Part shown: positions 53,673 through 63,881 of the stretch, in pieces | Position numbering within the stretch: position 1 is the first letter of the stretch | How the letters are laid out: each line of letters begins with the position of its first letter | Source of the DNA: GCA-2746605 sp963704835 | Lineage (GTDB): Bacteria > Bacteroidota > Ignavibacteria > Ignavibacteriales > Melioribacteraceae | DNA length: 64,000 bases | Assembly (NCBI GenBank): GCA_963704835.1 | Contig: CAVPHW010000004.1 | Span: 106,953-170,952 of the forward strand | Direction of reading: 5' to 3' | The notes under the pieces: generated by a model | What the model saw: only the letters and a program-made list of their open reading frames with translations | Database searches by the model: none | Told to the model about the DNA's origin: nothing | Translations under genes and position numbers: made by a program

Positions 53673-56281
53673 CTACCTTCCTTATTTACTTTTTTCTTTA
53701 ATTCGTTTAACCTATTTAATGCTTCAATAGGAGTCATTTCATCCACTGAAATACCAGAAATTTCACTTCTAAGCTCTTCATCCTTCATCTCAAATAGATT
53801 TATTTGGAACTCGTTTTGTTTGAACTTTTGCATTTTCTGCTTTTTAATATCATATGGAGTTAATTCTTTTTCTTCCAAATTTACTAAAATTTCCTTCGCT
53901 CTTTTAGTAACAAATTCAGGTAATCCAGCCATTTGAGCAACTTGTATTCCATAACTATGATCTGCACCGCCTGAAGATACTTTGTGTAAGAAGATTACTT
54001 TATCATCGTATTCTCTTACTTCTACTTTGAAATTTTTTATTCTTGGAAAAATATCCGCCATTTCATTTAGTTCATGGTAATGAGTAGCAAATAAAGTTTT
54101 TGCAACTAATTCCGGATTTTCATGAAGATATTCTGTAATTGCCCATGCGATTGATAATCCATCAAATGTGCTTGTTCCTCTTCCAATTTCATCAAGCAAA
54201 ATTAAACTTTTACTGGTTGCATTATTTAATATATTTGCTGCTTCCTGCATTTCGACTAAAAATGTACTTTCACCGGCAGTAATATTATCACTTGCCCCAA
54301 CTCTTGTGTAAATTCTATCAACAATTCCTATTGATGCTTTTTCCGCCGGTACGAATGAACCAATTTGTGCAAGTAAAATTATTAACCCAAGTTGTCTTAA
54401 GTAGACAGATTTACCAGCCATATTTGGTCCGGTTAAAATAATTATTTGAGTATCAGAATTATTAAGCAAATAACTATTAGGAGTAAATTTTTCTCCTGCC
54501 GGCAAAATTCGTTCAACTACAGGATGCCTACCATTTATTACTTCAATTGATTCGGAGTCATCAATTGTGGGTTTTACATAATTGTATTCATTGGCACATT
54601 CTGCTAAAGATAAATAACAATCTATCATTCCAATTAATTGGGCATTCTTCTGAATTTTTTCCGCTTCATTGGCAACAGAGAGTCGGACTTCGTTAAATAA
54701 TTGGTATTCTAAATTGCCTATGTTTTCTTCTGCATTCAGGATTTTATCTTCGTACTCTTTCAATTCGGGAGTGATAAATCTTTCACCATTAACTAGAGTT
54801 TGTTTCCGAACATAATTATCAGGTACTTTATCTTTATTAGCATTGCTAATTTCTATATAATAACCAAATACCTTATTATAGCTAACTTTAAGAGAAGAGA
54901 TCTTACTTCTTTCCCTTTCAGTTTTTTGAAGATTAGCAATCCAGCTTTTTGCATTTAACGAAAGATCTCTCAATTCATCTAATTCTTCGTTAAAACCACT
55001 TCTTATTATTCCTCCATCAGATAATGAAATAGGAGGTTCATCAGTAATAGCAAGTTCAACTTTTTCAAAAACTTCTTCCAAATCAAATAATTTTGAATTA
55101 ATAATTCCAATAACTTCAGAGTTTGATTGATCAAGAAGCTGCTTCAGGATTGGAATTTTCCTAATTGAGTTTTTAAGATGAACTAATTCACGAGGATTGG
55201 CTCTGTTTGTACAAATTTTTGAAATTAGTCTTTCAAGATCGCCAATTTCCTTAAACTCATTTTGTAAATTTTTTCTTAAGTTTTTATTGTTATAAAAATC
55301 GTCAACGCACTCCAATCTTCTTTCAATTTGGATTTTATCTCTTAATGGTGCATTAATCCATTTTTTTAATAGCCGAGCGCCCATTGCAGTTTTTGTTTTA
55401 TCCAAAACAGAAATTAGAGAACCTTCTCTTTGTCCATCTTGCAGTGTATAAAGAATTTCAAGATTTCGTTTTGTGGACAAATCCAAGTACATGTATTCAG
55501 ATGAATTATAGAAAGCTACTTTTGTAAGGTGACCAAGATTTGATTTCTGAGTATCCTTCAAATAATGTAAAACTGAACCGGCTGAAATAATTCCATTTGT
55601 TAAATTTTCAATACCGAACCCTTTTAGAGTTTGGGTTTTAAATTGTTCTTTTAATAAATCAATTGAGTAATCGTTATTAAAAACCCAATCATCAATCTTA
55701 GTTAATATAAGTTTTAATTTAGTACGATTTATGATTTCAAAAATCTCTTCAAATTGTTTTTTGGGGACAATTATTTCTGAAGGATTTATTGTCTCAATTT
55801 GCTCGCCAACTTTAAGAATTGAACATTCAAAAGTGAAAAATTCACCTGTTGAAATATCACAAAAAGCAATTCCGGCAATATTATCACCTAAGTAAACAGA
55901 AGCTAAATAATTATTCTTTTTATGTTCAAGAAGTTTATCGGAAAAAACTACTCCAGGAGTTACAACTTCTACAACCTCTCTTTTAACTATGCCTTTAGCA
56001 AATTTAGGGTTTTCGGTCTGTTCACAAACTGCAACCCTAAGTCCAGCTTTTACCAGTTTGGGAAGATACGTATCTATTGCATGATGAGGAAAACCAGCCA
56101 AAGGAACTTCTCCGGCTTTACCATTAGATCTTTTAGTTAGAGTTATGCCTAAAACCTTTGAAGCTGTTTTTGCATCGTCTTCAAACGTTTCAAAAAAATC
56201 ACCAACCCTAAACAATAATATTGTATCAGGATGCTGATTTTTAATCTTATGGAACTGAGCCATTAAAGGTGTTTCAGACAT
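53669..56281 (-). CDS. mutS: DNA mismatch repair protein MutS
   Basis: MutS, 870 residues, full length. Domain I has the mismatch-reading Phe-x-Glu in RVGDFFETFEDDA. Connector, lever and clamp follow (NSIRKIPILKQLL; FGYYIEISNANKDKVPDNYV). The C-terminal ATPase has Walker A ILTGPNMAGKSVYLRQLGLI, GASDNITAGESTFLVEM, LILLDEIGRGTSTFDGLSIA and ATHYHELNE. The last ~50 residues hold the dimerisation helix region (MTPIEALNRLNELKKKV). It is first in the operon mutS, DUF1684, aroF, tyrA; the DUF1684 gene overlaps its stop by 4 bases. Confidence 0.98.
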   Translation of the reverse strand: MSETPLMAQFHKIKNQHPDTILLFRVGDFFETFEDDAKTASKVLGITLTKRSNGKAGEVPLAGFPHHAIDTYLPKLVKAGLRVAVCEQTENPKFAKGIVKREVVEVVTPGVVFSDKLLEHKKNNYLASVYLGDNIAGIAFCDISTGEFFTFECSILKVGEQIETINPSEIIVPKKQFEEIFEIINRTKLKLILTKIDDWVFNNDYSIDLLKEQFKTQTLKGFGIENLTNGIISAGSVLHYLKDTQKSNLGHLTKVAFYNSSEYMYLDLSTKRNLEILYTLQDGQREGSLISVLDKTKTAMGARLLKKWINAPLRDKIQIERRLECVDDFYNNKNLRKNLQNEFKEIGDLERLISKICTNRANPRELVHLKNSIRKIPILKQLLDQSNSEVIGIINSKLFDLEEVFEKVELAITDEPPISLSDGGIIRSGFNEELDELRDLSLNAKSWIANLQKTERERSKISSLKVSYNKVFGYYIEISNANKDKVPDNYVRKQTLVNGERFITPELKEYEDKILNAEENIGNLEYQLFNEVRLSVANEAEKIQKNAQLIGMIDCYLSLAECANEYNYVKPTIDDSESIEVINGRHPVVERILPAGEKFTPNSYLLNNSDTQIIILTGPNMAGKSVYLRQLGLIILLAQIGSFVPAEKASIGIVDRIYTRVGASDNITAGESTFLVEMQEAANILNNATSKSLILLDEIGRGTSTFDGLSIAWAITEYLHENPELVAKTLFATHYHELNEMADIFPRIKNFKVEVREYDDKVIFLHKVSSGGADHSYGIQVAQMAGLPEFVTKRAKEILVNLEEKELTPYDIKKQKMQKFKQNEFQINLFEMKDEELRSEISGISVDEMTPIEALNRLNELKKKVNKEGR

Positions 56282-56524
56282 AATTTGTTTTATAATTACT
56301 TAGTGGAAAACAAACTTAAAATATAGCTTAATCGGGTTTATTTATCAATTTCAACAAAATGTTAATTTAGTTAAATCATTTCCAAATGTATTTACTTTAT
56401 TGTGTTTCGTTATGCAAAAAAGACAAAATTATTTAGTAATTTAATTTTATCTTCTGAAGATAAGTCGTTATTTAGCTATATTTAGACCTAAACTATTTCT
56501 TTTCAATAATTTATATATAATTGC
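56282..56524. other. 243-base divergent intergenic region
   Basis: An AT-rich gap between mutS (minus) and the GH13 gene (plus), expected to hold both promoters. It contains one short inverted repeat (ATCTTCTGAAGAT near 56450). No ORF of known family or RNA gene is visible. Confidence 0.45.
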
Positions 56525-59500
56525 ATGAGAGATTCTAACCATAACAATCCGCTTACTTTTGAATTCCATGTTGCAAAAAAAATACGAGATAAATATGAGT
56601 TAAACGACATTTTCTTTTCGTTAACAGGAAATGTTGTATTTGCAAATTTTTATCAAGTTAGAGTTTTTACTCAAAAATTAAATGACAAAAGAAATATCAA
56701 CGATCATCTTTCACCTGGTGAAGTTAATGCAGTCGGTCTGATTGATGAAATTTACCACTTAGCAATAAACAAGTATTTCAAGCAAGTATTCCCAAATGCT
56801 TTTTCTGATGCAATTTCTTATACGAAGGAAAAACTCAGTCAGAACAAAATGGACTCTTTATTGTTGGATTTTATAAATGTATTTCCTCCTCAACTGGTCT
56901 TAAAGAATGAGTTAACACCTGAACAATATTTAAATCAGTATTCTGAAAATGTTCCGAATAGAGAAGTGTTATTAGAAGAATTAATAATCTTGCATATCTC
57001 AAATATAAATCCAGCTTTTGAGAAGTTAAAAGAATTGTTTAGTGAAGAATACATTTCGGATAAACTAACTTACAAGCAAACTCTGCTAAATGTTGAACAT
57101 TTTTTTAAGAATCAAAATTTTACTGTTGGTGGAAATAATAATGATCTGTTTTCTTTTCTTAAAAATGCCATTCCAAAAATACTCCAAAAATGTTTGGGAT
57201 CAATTGGAGTTTATAAAAAATGAATGGGGAATTTTTATTGATGATGAGTTGCTTAGAAAAATTGAAAGTGGGAAAGATCTAATTGTAGAAAGTATAAAAT
57301 TCCAAGAACATTTTGGTGGCGGTGGCGGAGGAGCTCCTACAATTGTTCCTCAATATAAGGGGCAAGCTATTGATGCATCTAATTTAGTCCTTGGTAAATC
57401 CCAGTATAAATATGCAGAAGATTCAGCTAAATCTTATGAAGAACCGGAACAATTTACACCCGACACAAATTGGATGCCCAAATTAGTTTTAATTGCAAAA
57501 AATATTTATGTATGGCTCGATCAACTTTCAAAAAAGTATAAAAGGGAAATTAAAACCTTAGACCAAATTCCAATTGAAGAATTAGAGCAATTGCAGAAGT
57601 GGAATATTAATTCGTTGTGGCTGATTGGTGTGTGGGAAAGAAGTTCTGCTTCCAAAAAAATTAAAAATTTAATGGGGAATGTTGATGCGGTTTCGTCGGC
57701 ATATTCTTTATATGATTACCAAATTGCATATGATTTAGGTGGAGATGAAGCATATAGGATTTTTAATGAGAGAGCTAAGTCAAAAGGAATTCGTTTAGCC
57801 AGTGATATGGTTCCAAACCATACCGGTATCTTTTCAAAATGGACAATTGAAAAGCCAGATTATTTTATACAATTGGATTATCCACCTTTTCCAAATTATA
57901 GTTTTTCTGGACCAAACCTTTCTGAAAACCCAAGTTTTGAGATTCGGTTGGAAGATCAATATTGGGAAATGAAAGATGCAGCCGTGGTTTTCGAGAGAAA
58001 AGATTTAACATCAGGAAATAGAAAATATATTTATCACGGTAATGATGGTACAAACATGCCATGGAATGATACCGCTCAGTTAAATTTATTGAAAGCTGAA
58101 GTTAGGGAAGCAGTAATTCAGAAGATCTTTGATGTTGCACGAAAATTTTCTGTTATCAGATTTGATGCTGCAATGACATTGGCAAAAAAACATTTTTCCA
58201 GATTGTGGTATCCAGAACCAGGTAAAGGTGGAGATATTCCTTCAAGAGCAGAGTTTGCATTAACAAAGACTCAGTTTGATCAATTTTTTCCAAAAGAGTT
58301 TTGGCGAGAAGTTGTTGATAGGATTAATGATGAAATGCCGGAAACTCTATTACTAGCTGAAGCTTTCTGGTTAATGGAAGGATATTTTGTAAGAACACTT
58401 GGAATGCATCGTGTTTATAACAGTGCGTTTATGCACATGTTAATGAAAGAAGAAAATTCAAAGTATAGAGAATTGATTACCAATACTTTGGAGTTTGAGC
58501 CAGAAATTCTAAAGCGTTATGTTAGCTTTATGAGTAATCCCGATGAAGAAACAGCTATTCATCAATTTGGAACTGAAGATAAATATTTTGGTGTTCTTAT
58601 CTTAATGTGCACACTTCCAGGATTGCCAATGCTCGCTCACGGACAGATTGAAGGTTTCACAGAAAAGTATGGAATGGAATATCAAAGGGCTTATTACAAT
58701 GAAGAACCCAAACAATGGTTACTCGAAAGACATGAAAGGGAAGTATTCCCGCTCTTAGGTAAAAGATATTTATTTGCCGAAGTTGATAATTTCTGGTTTT
58801 ATGATTTTATAGGTAAATCTAAAAAGGTAAATGAAAATGTTTTTGCTTATACCAATTCTATGGGCCATGAGACTGCACTTGTTATTTACAATAATAAGTA
58901 TGAAAAGGTAAAAGGGTTTATTAATTTCTCACGTCAGAAACTAAGGAATAATTCTGATAATAAAGCATTAGTTAACATCAAAATATCTGACAATCTTAAA
59001 ATCCAAAATAGTGACTTCCATTTTTACATTTTTAAAGATGCCACGAATAATTTAGAATATTTGTATAACGGACGAGAAATAAATGAGAATGGTATCTTGT
59101 TAAATCTTGATAGCTATGAATACAGGGTCTTTCTAAATACCGAAGAAATTTATGATAAATCCGGGAAGCTTCATAATTTCCATAAGAATAATTATGGAAA
59201 GGGGATTTGGAACATTAAAGATAAGTTGGATGATATTGATTTAGAACCAATTCATAATGAGTTTATTCAATTATTTGATGACGAAAATATTTCAGGTTTA
59301 TTAGATTTATTATTAGCCAAATCTCATGAGCTAGAACAAATTGATTCTATCATTCTTAAAATCAATAAACAGTTTAAAGAGTTTTCTCAAAAACTATTAC
59401 AGTACCTTCATGTTCCTTACAATCATGAATCAATTGAAAATGAAATAGATAAAAAATTAGTAGTCTTTTTAGAACTCATCAAAATTGTGAAAATCAGTAA

Positions 59501-60158
59501 GAAAAAATTAACAAGAAGTGATTTAGAGTTATTAAAACTTTTTGGCGGTGAGAATAAACAAAATTGGTTGATTATTTTTATCTATGAAATATTGTTAAGC
59601 ACAAAAAATATACTTGACGAGGAGAAACATCTGACATCATTCCCTGCTAATTTTAAGATTACATATGCTGTAAAACAAATTCTTCAAAAACATTATAATG
59701 ATGATCACGAAGTGACTCGTAAAATAATATTGTTAAATCTATTATTTGATCAAGAAAAACAACTAAGCAAATTTATGGGAGAGTCTGAGGAATTTTTGAA
59801 AGTGAGAAGTAAGAAAAAAATGTTTGATTGGCTGATACTCAATAACTCAAATTATTTAAAATATATTTCTTCACATGATTTTACTCAAACATTATTAGAT
59901 GTAAACGAACATAATGGAATTAAATATTTTAGTAAGGAACGATTTGAGGATTTCACGGAGTTCTTTCAGTTATTTAGTATTTGTAGTATTTATAAAAAAG
60001 ATATAGCTGCTGTTAAAAGTAAAGTTGTTAGGAAGAAAAACATTTTAAGTTTTGTGAGAAAAACGGTTCTTGTAAAATCTCATTTAGATCAATTGGCTAA
60101 AGAAGCTAAATATGTTTATAAAGAATTTGTTAAGGCTTTTGAGAAAGATAAAGTGTAA
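56525..60158 (+). CDS. Large alpha-amylase-family (GH13) enzyme, frame broken once
   Basis: A GH13 protein of about 1,210 residues when repaired. The N-terminal part (to ~220) has LTGNVVFANFYQVRVFTQKL and VNAVGLIDEIYH. The frame breaks between 57175 and 57190 (two A5 runs) and is restored by removing one A, giving NVWDQLEFIKNEWG. The catalytic barrel follows: WLDQLSKKYKREIKTLDQIP, DMVPNHTG, the nucleophile in VIRFDAAMTLAKKHF, the acid in LLAEAFWLMEGYF, and the third carboxylate in SNPDEETA. A ~400-residue helical tail ends the protein. No signal peptide: a cytosolic glucan or maltodextrin enzyme is likely. Confidence 0.9.
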
Positions 60159-60246
60159 GCAAAAGAGTAACAACAAGATTAAGATTATGAGTTTGACAGA
60201 GTATAATTATTCCTAAAAAAATAAAATTATCACTAGAATTGTTATT

Positions 60247-60741
60247 TTAATAATTCAAAACTTTACCATAAATATTCTCTTTTGGTATTGATCCCCAAAA
60301 TCTACTATCATAAGAGTCCCCAACATTATCACCTAAAAAATAATATTCTCCTTCTGGAATCTTGTATGGGTGTGTTACCACTTTAAATGAATCACTTTCC
60401 AAAAAATTTAGTTGATAATGAATATCACTATTGGGGGAGTTTACAGCTTTTCCATCAATTAACAATCCAGTACTATCAAATGATACAACTTCACCTGGTA
60501 ATCCAACAATCCTCATTAACCAATCTGTTTTTGCTAATTTTGGAGAATGAAATAAAACAATATCCATCCGTTCCGGCAACTGATTAGTATAAATATTAAG
60601 ATCGGCAGTAATTATTTCACCATTCTTAATAGTTGGTTCCATTGCTTTTGATGTCATTGTAAAACTATTTTTTCCGCAAGATTGTACGGCAAAAGCAATA
60701 ATCACAAAAATAATTACTAGTATAAAATTCCTTGATTTCAT
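60247..60741 (-). CDS. Signal peptidase I-like lipoprotein lacking both catalytic residues
   Basis: 164 residues from ATG 60741, chosen because TTGAGGA precedes it by a few bases and the protein then begins with a regular lipoprotein signal (MKSRNFILVIIFVIIAFAVQSC, Cys22). An upstream ATG at 60807 would add a charged stretch. The S26 fold is clear: TSKAMEPTIKNGE, LMRIVGLPGEVVS, YYFLGDNVGDSYDSRFWGSI. But the nucleophile Ser is Ala33 and the catalytic Lys is Met76. It therefore cannot work by the usual Ser/Lys dyad. The active lepB is at 1744. Possible roles: scaffold, binding protein or decoy. Confidence 0.82.
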   Translation of the reverse strand: MKSRNFILVIIFVIIAFAVQSCGKNSFTMTSKAMEPTIKNGEIITADLNIYTNQLPERMDIVLFHSPKLAKTDWLMRIVGLPGEVVSFDSTGLLIDGKAVNSPNSDIHYQLNFLESDSFKVVTHPYKIPEGEYYFLGDNVGDSYDSRFWGSIPKENIYGKVLNY

Positions 60742-60865
60742 TTTGTCCTCAATTAAAAACTTTGACTTCATTTTCATGATATCGTTAATTTTTTCCATTC
60801 CAAACAAATTAACACTTCAATTTGTACGGTATATTCACAATGTTATAAACGCATTTGTAAATCAA

Positions 60866-61627
60866 TTATTTATTTGCAATAACTAGCATTTCAAAATCAT
60901 CGGTGGTTAATTTATCATTTCTGCTAAAGGCGCCTAATTTAGCTCCGTAAATATCTATATTTTTATATTTAAGAGATTTCAATAACCACGTAATTTCTGA
61001 TGGGACATAGTACCGTTCATTACAGTCTAAAGTTTTTTTATTGCCAGCATCATCCTCAAAAGTTGTTTTATTATGATCTCGGAAAGTCATTAAATTGAAA
61101 GTGTTTTTATCATAAGTAGCATTCCCATTCTCAGAGTTATTAGCAAGAAAATCTTTAACTGAATGAAACAATGGAAATAATCCGTTTAATGTTGTGAAAA
61201 TTAGTTTTCCATTCTCCTTTAGTGCTTTTGTTGCATTCTGCAAAATTTGGAAATTCATTTCATCGGTTTCCATCAAAGGGAATGCACCTTCACAAATCAT
61301 TATAACCAAATCAAATTGGCTTAGGAATGTAAGTGACCTTGCATCTTGAATTTGAAAGTCTATATTCAGATTTTCTTTTATAGCTAGTTCTTTTGCTCTT
61401 TTTAACAATGATTCAGATAAATCAATTCCAGTAACTTGATAGCCTCTTTTAGCTAATTCTATTGAATGACGACCAGTTCCGCAACCAAGATCTAGAATTT
61501 TTAGTCCTTTGTTATAATTTATTTCCTTTTCAATAAAATCGCATTCACCTATTGTTCCTTTAGTAAAATTTTCATCCTCATATTTCAAAGCATAATTTTC
61601 AAATAATTCTTCGTACCATTGTTTCAT
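60866..61627 (-). CDS. Class I SAM-dependent methyltransferase
   Basis: 253 residues. Motif I LKILDLGCGTGRHSIELAKR, motif II GIDLSESLLKRA and QFDLVIMICEGAFPLME (post-II) are clear. The second half (YYVPSEITWLLKSLKYKNID) fits small-molecule methyltransferases of the Methyltransf_25/11 type. Substrate unknown. It begins 4 bases after the DUF3267 gene stop, so the two are co-transcribed. Confidence 0.9.
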   Translation of the reverse strand: MKQWYEELFENYALKYEDENFTKGTIGECDFIEKEINYNKGLKILDLGCGTGRHSIELAKRGYQVTGIDLSESLLKRAKELAIKENLNIDFQIQDARSLTFLSQFDLVIMICEGAFPLMETDEMNFQILQNATKALKENGKLIFTTLNGLFPLFHSVKDFLANNSENGNATYDKNTFNLMTFRDHNKTTFEDDAGNKKTLDCNERYYVPSEITWLLKSLKYKNIDIYGAKLGAFSRNDKLTTDDFEMLVIANK

Positions 61628-61631
61628 ATTT

Positions 61632-62180
61632 TCATTCCCTCATTTCTGCTGATTCATAAATATCGCAACCGCACTTATCGGAACAATCCAGCGCAAATGA
61701 GTTACTGGATTCATTTCTTATCTTCCAGATTATTAACAAATCACCACCAGCTGCCAGAATAAATATTATTCCAAAACTGTATATAAAGTTGTGTCCAGTT
61801 ACTAAGCCTATAATGGTTGGTATTATTCCCAAAATTATAAGTGGAGCTAAAACAACAATTCGATAATCTTTAACAAGTAATGCTTCTTTACAATGACAAT
61901 ATGGAGTTAAAAACTTCCATGAAATTCCAAACTTAACACTCTTCATTCCTTGCTTACTAAATATTATTGCAAAAATGCCATGTATTAATTCATGAATAAC
62001 AACACCAATCAAATAAATTAACCAGTAAGGGAACTTATATGGAATTTCCAGCTCGCCCCAAACCAAAGTATACAAAAAATAGAAAAGGACAAATAGTGGA
62101 AGACCAAGGATGAGCGTATAAAAATTAGCACTCCAAAAACTAATTGATACATCTTTTTTTCTTAGATTATCTGTTTCCAT
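61632..62180 (-). CDS. DUF3267 putative membrane zinc metalloprotease
   Basis: 182 residues with four hydrophobic helices. The zincin-like HELIH in LIGVVIHELIHGIFAIIF lies in the second helix, and the DUF3267 pattern continues with FGISWKFLTPYCHCKEALLV and RIVVLAPLIILG. A cytosolic cysteine-rich tail (LDCSDKCGCDIYE) is unusual and might bind metal. Proteolytic activity is assumed from the motif only. The gene is coupled to a methyltransferase gene downstream. Confidence 0.82.
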   Translation of the reverse strand: METDNLRKKDVSISFWSANFYTLILGLPLFVLFYFLYTLVWGELEIPYKFPYWLIYLIGVVIHELIHGIFAIIFSKQGMKSVKFGISWKFLTPYCHCKEALLVKDYRIVVLAPLIILGIIPTIIGLVTGHNFIYSFGIIFILAAGGDLLIIWKIRNESSNSFALDCSDKCGCDIYESAEMRE

Positions 62181-62373
62181 AACTATAAAATTGATTTTAT
62201 CTTAATTAGAAATCATCTATTAACTGCGTTGCCAAAAAAGTCTTTTTTTTGTCATCTTTTTGGTTAACCTTTCGAGATATTTTGGTACTGCTTTTTGTTA
62301 TTACAATTTAGTTTACTATAAATTATTCCAGCCTCATTACTTTCTATTTATCCGCCTTTGGCAAACTTATATG

Positions 62374-62394
62374 TCTGCCATTTTGTTGGGCAGA
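62374..62394 (-). terminator. Possible terminator of the T9SS repeat-protein gene
   Basis: TCTGCC (62374-62379) and GGCAGA (62389-62394) form a 6-pair stem with a 9-base loop, 21 bases beyond the end of the minus-strand gene at 62415. No T-tract follows on that strand, so the call is weak. Confidence 0.3.
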
Positions 62395-62414
62395 TTTAAG
62401 AGGTTACACAACAT

Positions 62415-63881
62415 TTATTTTAATATTATCAATTTTTTAGTTTTTGAATATTGATTACTTTCAAGTTTATAGAAATAGACTCCACTTTGAAGTTCTGAAG
62501 CATTAAACTCAATACTATGTAATCCTGATCTAACATTTTCATCTAATAATATTTTGATTTCGCGTCCAAGTATATCATATAGTATAATACTTATTTCAGA
62601 TTTAATTGGAACGATAAATTTAATTGTTGTACAAGGATTAAATGGATTTGGGTAATTTTGAAAAAGAGAATATTTGTCAATAGCATTTGCCTTATCTTCA
62701 ATAGATGTAATCGTCTTATAATAAACATCTACTTTTGGACCAGAATAATTAAATATTCTTCCTTGAAGATCAATTTCAATACCAGTTTCTAAATCATACA
62801 AGTCCCAATTATTCTCATTCCAATATTCGTGCAAGTAGGAACTGATATTACCTTCTTGATTGTAGGTGTAACTTTTTCGCGAAAGGTGAAACGAATTAAT
62901 TCCTGATGGTGGTTCATGTAATGTAGAAATTAAATTACCATTTTCAGCGTAAGTATAAGTATCTTCCATCAGAGTTATCCAAGAATTTCCTGTCCAAGTT
63001 TCAAGTATTTGAGTATCATTGTTTCCTAAGAAATCATAATTGTAAGTTCTACGTATATAATTTTCCCAACCATTGTCTCTAAAATATTCATGTAAAAAAG
63101 AAATTACTTGTGCTTGTGAATTATAATCATAAGATTTTCGCGTATAATATACCCATGAATTATTTCTCCAATCTTCCTGAAGAAAAGAGACAATATTACC
63201 ATCTAAATTGAAAATACTGATTTCTTTTCTGAAATTGTTCCAAGTATCTCTACTCCAGTTTTCCCATAGAAAGAAATTTTGGTTACCATTTAAGTCATAA
63301 TCATAGGTAATTCGATAAGTAGTATCCCAAGAATTGGAAAAATAATGCTCAAATAGAGAAGTAATTTGTCTTCCATGAATATCATAAGCAATTATTTTTT
63401 TCCATAAACTTTTCCATTCATTCCCTGACCACTCCTCATGTAATATGGAAACAATATTATTACTTTCATCATATTTTTTGCTTTCTAATGTATGGTTTTC
63501 CCAAGTATCATCATTCCACTTCTCTAATAGTTGATTAGTCATATTGCCAAGTGAATCATACTCAAATGTTTCTCGAAAATAATTAAGGACTTCAAGACTA
63601 CCTATTTCTATTGCTCGTCGTTTATGTAGTATAGAAACGATCTTGTTATTTGTGTTATAAAAATACTTGTATACATCGCTTAAAATGTGGTCTGGACCAG
63701 TTATTAAAACACTATCAATTAATTCTGTAGATTCCCATATGTATTTATTTAGATGTTTATTATTTGAGTGTAACTTCTCATTATAAATACTCTGATTTGA
63801 AAGTTGGTATTCTTTATGAGACTGTGAAATAATATTAGACACAAAAACTAGAATAATTATTAAAAAATTAATTTTTTTCAT
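62415..63881 (-). CDS. Secreted 29-residue-repeat protein with T9SS sorting domain
   Basis: 488 residues: signal peptide (1-19, ending NIISQS), a short linker, and about nine tandem copies of a ~29-residue unit between about residues 100 and 375. The type A sorting domain runs from YSLFQNYPNPFNPCTTIKF to GVYFYKLESNQYSKTKKLI. The repeat consensus is Y-D/N-x3-N-x2-S-x-L-x-E-x-W-x4-W-x7-Y (examples: YDIHGRQITSLFEHYF, YNSQAQVISFLHEYF, YNQEGNISSYLHEYW). It recalls YD-type repeats that build beta-sheet shells but is not the RHS/YD consensus. It should be displayed on or released from the cell surface. Function unknown. Confidence 0.88.
   Translation of the reverse strand: MKKINFLIIILVFVSNIISQSHKEYQLSNQSIYNEKLHSNNKHLNKYIWESTELIDSVLITGPDHILSDVYKYFYNTNNKIVSILHKRRAIEIGSLEVLNYFRETFEYDSLGNMTNQLLEKWNDDTWENHTLESKKYDESNNIVSILHEEWSGNEWKSLWKKIIAYDIHGRQITSLFEHYFSNSWDTTYRITYDYDLNGNQNFFLWENWSRDTWNNFRKEISIFNLDGNIVSFLQEDWRNNSWVYYTRKSYDYNSQAQVISFLHEYFRDNGWENYIRRTYNYDFLGNNDTQILETWTGNSWITLMEDTYTYAENGNLISTLHEPPSGINSFHLSRKSYTYNQEGNISSYLHEYWNENNWDLYDLETGIEIDLQGRIFNYSGPKVDVYYKTITSIEDKANAIDKYSLFQNYPNPFNPCTTIKFIVPIKSEISIILYDILGREIKILLDENVRSGLHSIEFNASELQSGVYFYKLESNQYSKTKKLIILK

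Noticed and set aside
56180..56215. MutS mismatch motif is FFE rather than FYE
   Set aside because: Only the first Phe and the Glu are essential; both are kept.
58530..58560. GH13 third carboxylate motif reads NPDE instead of NHDE, suggesting a dead enzyme
   Set aside because: From memory this subfamily of very long GH13 proteins normally has NPDE; all three carboxylates are present.
62260..62454. Plus-strand open frame of 64 codons after the DUF3267 gene
   Set aside because: Runs into the end of the T9SS gene, is rich in Tyr/Phe/Leu from AT bias and has no ribosome-binding site.
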